Of a DNA stretch of 15,712 bases, positions 12,325-15,712 are shown piece after piece (within the stretch, counting starts at the first letter, position 1; every line of letters starts with the position of its first letter). Source of the DNA: RGIG3102 sp045633415 (GTDB lineage: Bacteria; Bacillota; Clostridia; Oscillospirales; Ruminococcaceae); the NCBI GenBank assembly GCA_045633415.1, contig JAZQYH010000102.1:1-15712 (forward strand), given 5' to 3'. The notes under the pieces were generated by a model. The model made no database searches. It had not been told where the DNA came from and saw only the letters and a program-made list of their open reading frames with translations. The translations under genes and the position numbers were made by a program.

Positions 12325-13023
12325 TTAATCAGCAAAGTCTGCCATGCAGCGGCGGTATGCTGCTACTGGGTCTTCTGCTTTTGTGATTGGACGGCCTACA
12401 ACAATGTAGTCTGTACCGATTTCTTTAGCTTTTGCTGGTGTTGTAACGCGAACCTGGTCGCCTACATCGCCATCTGCAAAACGAACACCTGGTGTAACTG
12501 TCAGGAATTCTTTGCCAACTGCTTCTTTAACCATACCAGCTTCCAGTGGGGAACATACGATACCGTCAAGGCCAGCTTCTTTAGCGTTTTTAGCATAGTG
12601 AACGATTGTTTCGTTGATGCCAGCGTTGATAAGCAGTTCTTTCTGCATTCTTTCTTCGCTTGTGGATGTCAGCTGTGTAACAGCGATAACCAGTGGGCGT
12701 GTGCCGTCTTCTCTCATAACGCCTTCAACTGCAGCTTTCATCATATCGATTGTGCCAGCAGCGTGTACGTTAACGATGTCTGCACCCAGACCAGAAAGGC
12801 TTCTCATACCGCCTTTAACTGTGTTTGGAATGTCGTGGAGTTTCAGGTCAAGGAACACATTGTGGCCTCTTGCTTTAACTTCTTTAACGATAGATGGGCC
12901 TGCTGCATAGAACAGTTCCATACCGATTTTAACGAATGGTTTTTCTTCTGTGAACTTGTCAAGGAATGACAGTGCTGTTTCTGCATCTTTAAAGTCCAGA
13001 GCGATAATTACATCTCTTTTCAT
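12325..13023 (-). CDS. pyrF: Orotidine 5'-phosphate decarboxylase
   Basis: A 232-residue TIM-barrel enzyme that decarboxylates OMP to UMP, the last step of the pathway. The active-site signature FLDLKLHDIPNTV (57-69) supplies Asp59, Lys61 and Asp64; Asp10 and Lys32 fill the other catalytic/binding positions. The phosphate-binding end is TPGVRFADGDVGDQ followed by DYIVVGRPIT. Size and motifs fit the short bacterial (group I) class. AGGAGA precedes the ATG. It lies 27 bases after pyrD and 31 before pyrE. Confidence 0.97.
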   Translation of the reverse strand: MKRDVIIALDFKDAETALSFLDKFTEEKPFVKIGMELFYAAGPSIVKEVKARGHNVFLDLKLHDIPNTVKGGMRSLSGLGADIVNVHAAGTIDMMKAAVEGVMREDGTRPLVIAVTQLTSTSEERMQKELLINAGINETIVHYAKNAKEAGLDGIVCSPLEAGMVKEAVGKEFLTVTPGVRFADGDVGDQVRVTTPAKAKEIGTDYIVVGRPITKAEDPVAAYRRCMADFAD

Positions 13024-13050
13024 TGGTGTGTTCTCCTTTTATGTATATTA

Positions 13051-13959
13051 TTAAGCGATACCGATAATATCGTTAAGGTCTTTGATACCGTATTTTTCCA
13101 TTACACGTGGCAAGTCTTCAATGATTTCTTTACATGCGTAAGGGTTAACAAGGTTTGCCGCACCAACCTGAACAGCTGTTGCGCCAGCCATCATCATTTC
13201 GATTACATCTTCAGCAGATGAAACGCCACCCATACCGATAACTGGAATGTTTACAGCGTGTGCAACCTGATAAACCATTCTCAGAGCAACTGGGAAGATA
13301 GCCGGACCAGAGAAACCGCCCATTTTGTTAGCGATGATAGGTTTCTTGGATTTAAGGTCGATTCTCATACCCAGCAGAGTGTTAATCATGCTGATGCCGT
13401 CTGCGCCGCCTGCTTCTGCAGCTTTAGCGATTTCAACGATGTCTGTAACGTTTGGTGAAAGTTTGATATAAACTGGTTTTGTAGTAACTGCTTTAACAGC
13501 TTTTGTTACTTCGTATACATTTTTAGGGTCTGTACCGAATGCCATACCGCCGCCGTGTACGTTAGGGCAGGAAACGTTTACTTCGATAATGCCTACCTGG
13601 TCTTCTTTGTCAATCAGCTGGCAGCAGTAAACGTATTCTTCAACAGAGTAACCAGAAATGTTAGCGATAACTTTTTTGTTAAAGATTTTTTTCAGTTCTG
13701 GCAGTTCGTGGTCGATAACTGCGTGGATACCTGGGTTCTGCAGACCAACAGAGTTAATCATACCCATTGGTGTTTCTGCAATACGAGGTGTTGGGTTACC
13801 AAATTTTGGTTCTCTTGTAGTACCTTTGAAAGAGAAAGTACCCAGCATATTGATATCATAAAATTCAGCAAATTCTTTACCGAAGTTAAATGTACCGGAT
13901 GCAGGAATAACAGGATTGTCCAGTTCCCAGCCGGAGAGTGTTACTTTAGTGTTTACCAT
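13051..13959 (-). CDS. pyrD: Dihydroorotate dehydrogenase B (NAD-linked), catalytic subunit
   Basis: A 302-residue FMN-binding TIM barrel that oxidises dihydroorotate to orotate. Class 1B is shown by Cys131 as the catalytic base in NVSCPNVHGGG and by the adjacent pyrK. Other family blocks are NPVIPASGTFNFG (15-27), NSVGLQNPG (69-77), KLSPNVTDI, NTLLGMRID, and the FMN phosphate site PVIGMGGVSSAED followed by GATAVQVGAAN. It forms a heterotetramer with PyrK, which passes electrons from FMN through FAD and [2Fe-2S] to NAD+. The ATG overlaps the 3' end of pyrK by 7 bases and its GGAGG lies inside pyrK, indicating translational coupling that fits a fixed subunit ratio. Confidence 0.97.
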   Translation of the reverse strand: MVNTKVTLSGWELDNPVIPASGTFNFGKEFAEFYDINMLGTFSFKGTTREPKFGNPTPRIAETPMGMINSVGLQNPGIHAVIDHELPELKKIFNKKVIANISGYSVEEYVYCCQLIDKEDQVGIIEVNVSCPNVHGGGMAFGTDPKNVYEVTKAVKAVTTKPVYIKLSPNVTDIVEIAKAAEAGGADGISMINTLLGMRIDLKSKKPIIANKMGGFSGPAIFPVALRMVYQVAHAVNIPVIGMGGVSSAEDVIEMMMAGATAVQVGAANLVNPYACKEIIEDLPRVMEKYGIKDLNDIIGIA

Positions 13960-14690
13960 ATAATTTCCTCCTTCAGCAGTACAGGACCTTCTGTACAGAT
14001 ACGTTTGTTACCTGTGAGTGTTTTACAGCTACAACCCATGCAACCGCCGAAACCACAGCCCATTCTTTCTTCGAAAGACAGCTGACCGGAACATTCTGTA
14101 CCCATAGCAACTGCTTTCAGCATTGGCAGAGGTCCACATGTGTAGAAGTAGTCGTAACCTTCCAGATTTTTGATAACATCTGTTACAAAGCCTTTTGTGC
14201 CGTAACTGCCGTCGTTTGTTGTTACATAAACATCACAGCCCAGTGCTTTGAATTCTTCTTCATAGAACACATCATCTTTGCTTGTAAAACCAAGGATAAC
14301 TGTAGGTTTTGCGCCTTTTTCTATAAGGTGTTTAGCAACACCGTACATTGGAGGTGCACCTACACCACCACCGATAACCAGTGGTTTTTCACTGCCTGGC
14401 TGTGCTGTAAAGCCGTTGCCAAGACCTGTGAGGATATCCAGTTTTTTGCCAGGCAGCATTTCTGCCATAGCTTCTGTACCTTTACCTACAACTTTGTAGA
14501 TAACAGTGATTGTTTTATCGTCCCAGTCACAGATAGAGATTGGGCGGCGGAGGTAGAAGCCTTCTACCAGTATGTTGATAAACTGTCCAGGTGCTGTGAT
14601 GTACTGTGTGTCACCTTCCAGAACCATACGGAAAACATCTTTAGCGATTTTTTTGTTTTCCAGAACAGTATAGATGTCTCTTTTATACAT
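13953..14690 (-). CDS. pyrK: Dihydroorotate dehydrogenase B, electron transfer subunit
   Basis: A 245-residue iron-sulfur flavoprotein of the ferredoxin-reductase fold. The N-terminal beta barrel carries the FAD-binding RRPISICD (about 48-55), and the NAD-binding domain has VIGGGVGAPPMYG. The C-terminal [2Fe-2S] cluster uses Cys212, Cys217, Cys220 and Cys232 (MGCGFGGCMGC...ICTEGP); an additional Cys222 lies within the cluster. YTCGPLPMLKAV is also diagnostic. It accepts electrons from PyrD and reduces NAD+. GGAGA precedes the ATG. It overlaps pyrD at its 3' end and is separated from carB by a 58-base gap holding a hairpin. Confidence 0.97.
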   Translation of the reverse strand: MYKRDIYTVLENKKIAKDVFRMVLEGDTQYITAPGQFINILVEGFYLRRPISICDWDDKTITVIYKVVGKGTEAMAEMLPGKKLDILTGLGNGFTAQPGSEKPLVIGGGVGAPPMYGVAKHLIEKGAKPTVILGFTSKDDVFYEEEFKALGCDVYVTTNDGSYGTKGFVTDVIKNLEGYDYFYTCGPLPMLKAVAMGTECSGQLSFEERMGCGFGGCMGCSCKTLTGNKRICTEGPVLLKEEIIW

Positions 14691-14710
14691 TTGGCTCTCC
14701 TTTATATTTT

Positions 14711-14733
14711 CCGGCTGCCGTAAAGACAGCCGG
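14711..14733 (-). other. Intercistronic hairpin between carB and pyrK
   Basis: CCGGCTG (14711-14717) and CAGCCGG (14727-14733) form a perfect GC-rich 7-bp stem with a 9-nt loop. On the transcribed (minus) strand it is followed by an A-rich sequence rather than a T-tract, so it does not look like an intrinsic terminator. It lies just upstream of the pyrK ribosome site. A role as an mRNA processing or stability element is possible. Confidence 0.6.
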
Positions 14734-14748
14734 TATTTGTGTCTTATA

Positions 14749-15712
14749 TTAGATTCTCAGTTCAGCGTCAATTGTTGAAACTGGCATTGTGATTTCTTCA
14801 AGAACGTTCAGCAGTGCGTTTACTGTTGAAAGGCTTGTCAGCAGAGCAACGTTGTTTTCTACTGAGTAACGACGGATAAGGAAGCCGTCTTTTTCTGCAT
14901 CACCAGTCATATCCTGAGTGTTGATTACGTAGTTTACGTGACCTTTTGTCAGTGAGTCGATAATGTTCTGGCCGCCTTCAGAAATTTTAGCCATTGTTCT
15001 TGTTTTGATACCGTTACGTTTAAGGAATGCAGCTGTACCTGATGTAGCTTCAATATTAAAACCAAGGTTGTAGAAGCGTCTTACCAGTGGCAGAGCGCGC
15101 TGTTTGTCTTTGTCTGCCAGTGTTACGAATACTGTACCGAAGTTCTGAACTTTGATACCAGATGCCTGCAGTGCTTTGTAAAGAGCACGGTTCAGGGATT
15201 TGTCGTAACCGATTGCTTCACCAGTGGATTTCATTTCTGGTGACAGGTAAGCGTCCAGACCTCTGATTTTGGAGAATGAGAATGTTGGAGCTTTTACGTA
15301 GAAGCGTTTTGCAGGTTCCTGCATGTATGTGCCGTAGCCCAGTTCTTTCAGGCTATGACCCAGCATTACTTTTGTAGCAATGTTAGCCATTGGAACGCCA
15401 GTTGCTTTTGAAAGGAATGGAACTGTTCTTGAAGAACGTGGGTTAACTTCGATAACGTAAACGTTGTTGAATTCGTCAACGATGAACTGAATGTTGAACA
15501 GACCTTTGATACCGATACCCAGACCCAGACGGATTGTGTAGTCGATGATTGTCTGTTTTACAGATTCTGGCACTGTGTATGCTGGATATACAGAGATGGA
15601 GTCACCGGAGTGAACACCTGTTTCTTCGATATGTTCCATGATACCTGGGATAAATACATCTTTACCATCGCAGATAGCATCTGTTTCAAGTTCTTTACCG
15701 ATGATGTATTTG
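14749..15712 (-). CDS. carB: Carbamoyl-phosphate synthase large subunit, C-terminal part
   Basis: The gene continues past the right edge of the window. The visible 320 residues are the end of the second ATP-grasp half and the C-terminal allosteric domain. The frame is open to the edge; upstream of the internal Met at 15639 it reads into DGKDVFIPGI, then MEHIEETGVHSGDS, the conserved CarB block. EVNPRSSRTVPFLSKATG is the metal/ATP-binding segment of ATP-grasp. The later GTVFVTLADKDK... region begins the MGS-like domain (about the last 140 residues), where UMP or other effectors bind in known enzymes. It makes carbamoyl phosphate from glutamine-derived ammonia, bicarbonate and ATP, feeding the pyrimidine genes downstream. 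In Bacillus the same order is pyrAB-pyrK-pyrD-pyrF-pyrE. Confidence 0.96.
   Translation of the reverse strand, partial: KYIIGKELETDAICDGKDVFIPGIMEHIEETGVHSGDSISVYPAYTVPESVKQTIIDYTIRLGLGIGIKGLFNIQFIVDEFNNVYVIEVNPRSSRTVPFLSKATGVPMANIATKVMLGHSLKELGYGTYMQEPAKRFYVKAPTFSFSKIRGLDAYLSPEMKSTGEAIGYDKSLNRALYKALQASGIKVQNFGTVFVTLADKDKQRALPLVRRFYNLGFNIEATSGTAAFLKRNGIKTRTMAKISEGGQNIIDSLTKGHVNYVINTQDMTGDAEKDGFLIRRYSVENNVALLTSLSTVNALLNVLEEITMPVSTIDAELRI

Overview
The window looks like chromosomal DNA of a low-to-moderate-GC Firmicute, most likely a Clostridia-type anaerobe. The evidence is strong AGGAGG-like ribosome binding sites, near-consensus sigma-A promoters with 17-bp spacers, a T-box leader in front of aspS, an NAD-linked (PyrD-B/PyrK) pyrimidine operon, and tRNA genes that encode their own CCA. 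There is no prophage, transposase or CRISPR array. It reads as core genome with a few accessory genes. The species cannot be named from the sequence alone.

Layout. 1-532 is the C-terminal part of a dihydrodipicolinate-reductase-like dehydrogenase. 711-886 is a tRNA-Lys(UUU) unit with a perfect promoter and terminator, followed by two more terminator-like hairpins. 1055-2083 encodes an unrecognised secreted protein. 2121-2196 (minus) is tRNA-Arg(CCG). 2264-3133 (minus) is an SPL-type radical SAM protein, divergent from a membrane-anchored trigger-factor-like FKBP isomerase (3330-4451). YqeY (4560-5006, minus) diverges, from overlapping promoters, from an alpha/beta hydrolase (5119-5907), which is followed by a patatin-like lipase (6003-6851). 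UDP-galactopyranose mutase (6902-8005, minus) has an upstream region rich in dyad symmetry.

8241-8674 is a promoter and T-box riboswitch controlling aspS (8691-10433). A small unknown protein and a GNAT acetyltransferase follow as a two-gene unit (10564-11536). The rest, on the minus strand, is the distal part of the de novo pyrimidine operon: carB (partial), pyrK, pyrD, pyrF, pyrE. PyrD/PyrK oxidise dihydroorotate to orotate, PyrE adds ribose phosphate, and PyrF decarboxylates to UMP.

The most unusual element is the aspS leader. It appears to contain two consecutive Stem I-like domains, each with an AGAGA(G) element and a GGCTGNAAG loop. It also has a roughly 125-nt extra segment between the T-box motif and the terminator. 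The AspRS has His31 in an RDHGG context, as in non-discriminating enzymes that charge both tRNA-Asp and tRNA-Asn. This raises the possibility of a leader sensing both tRNAs. That idea is inference and needs folding and binding tests.
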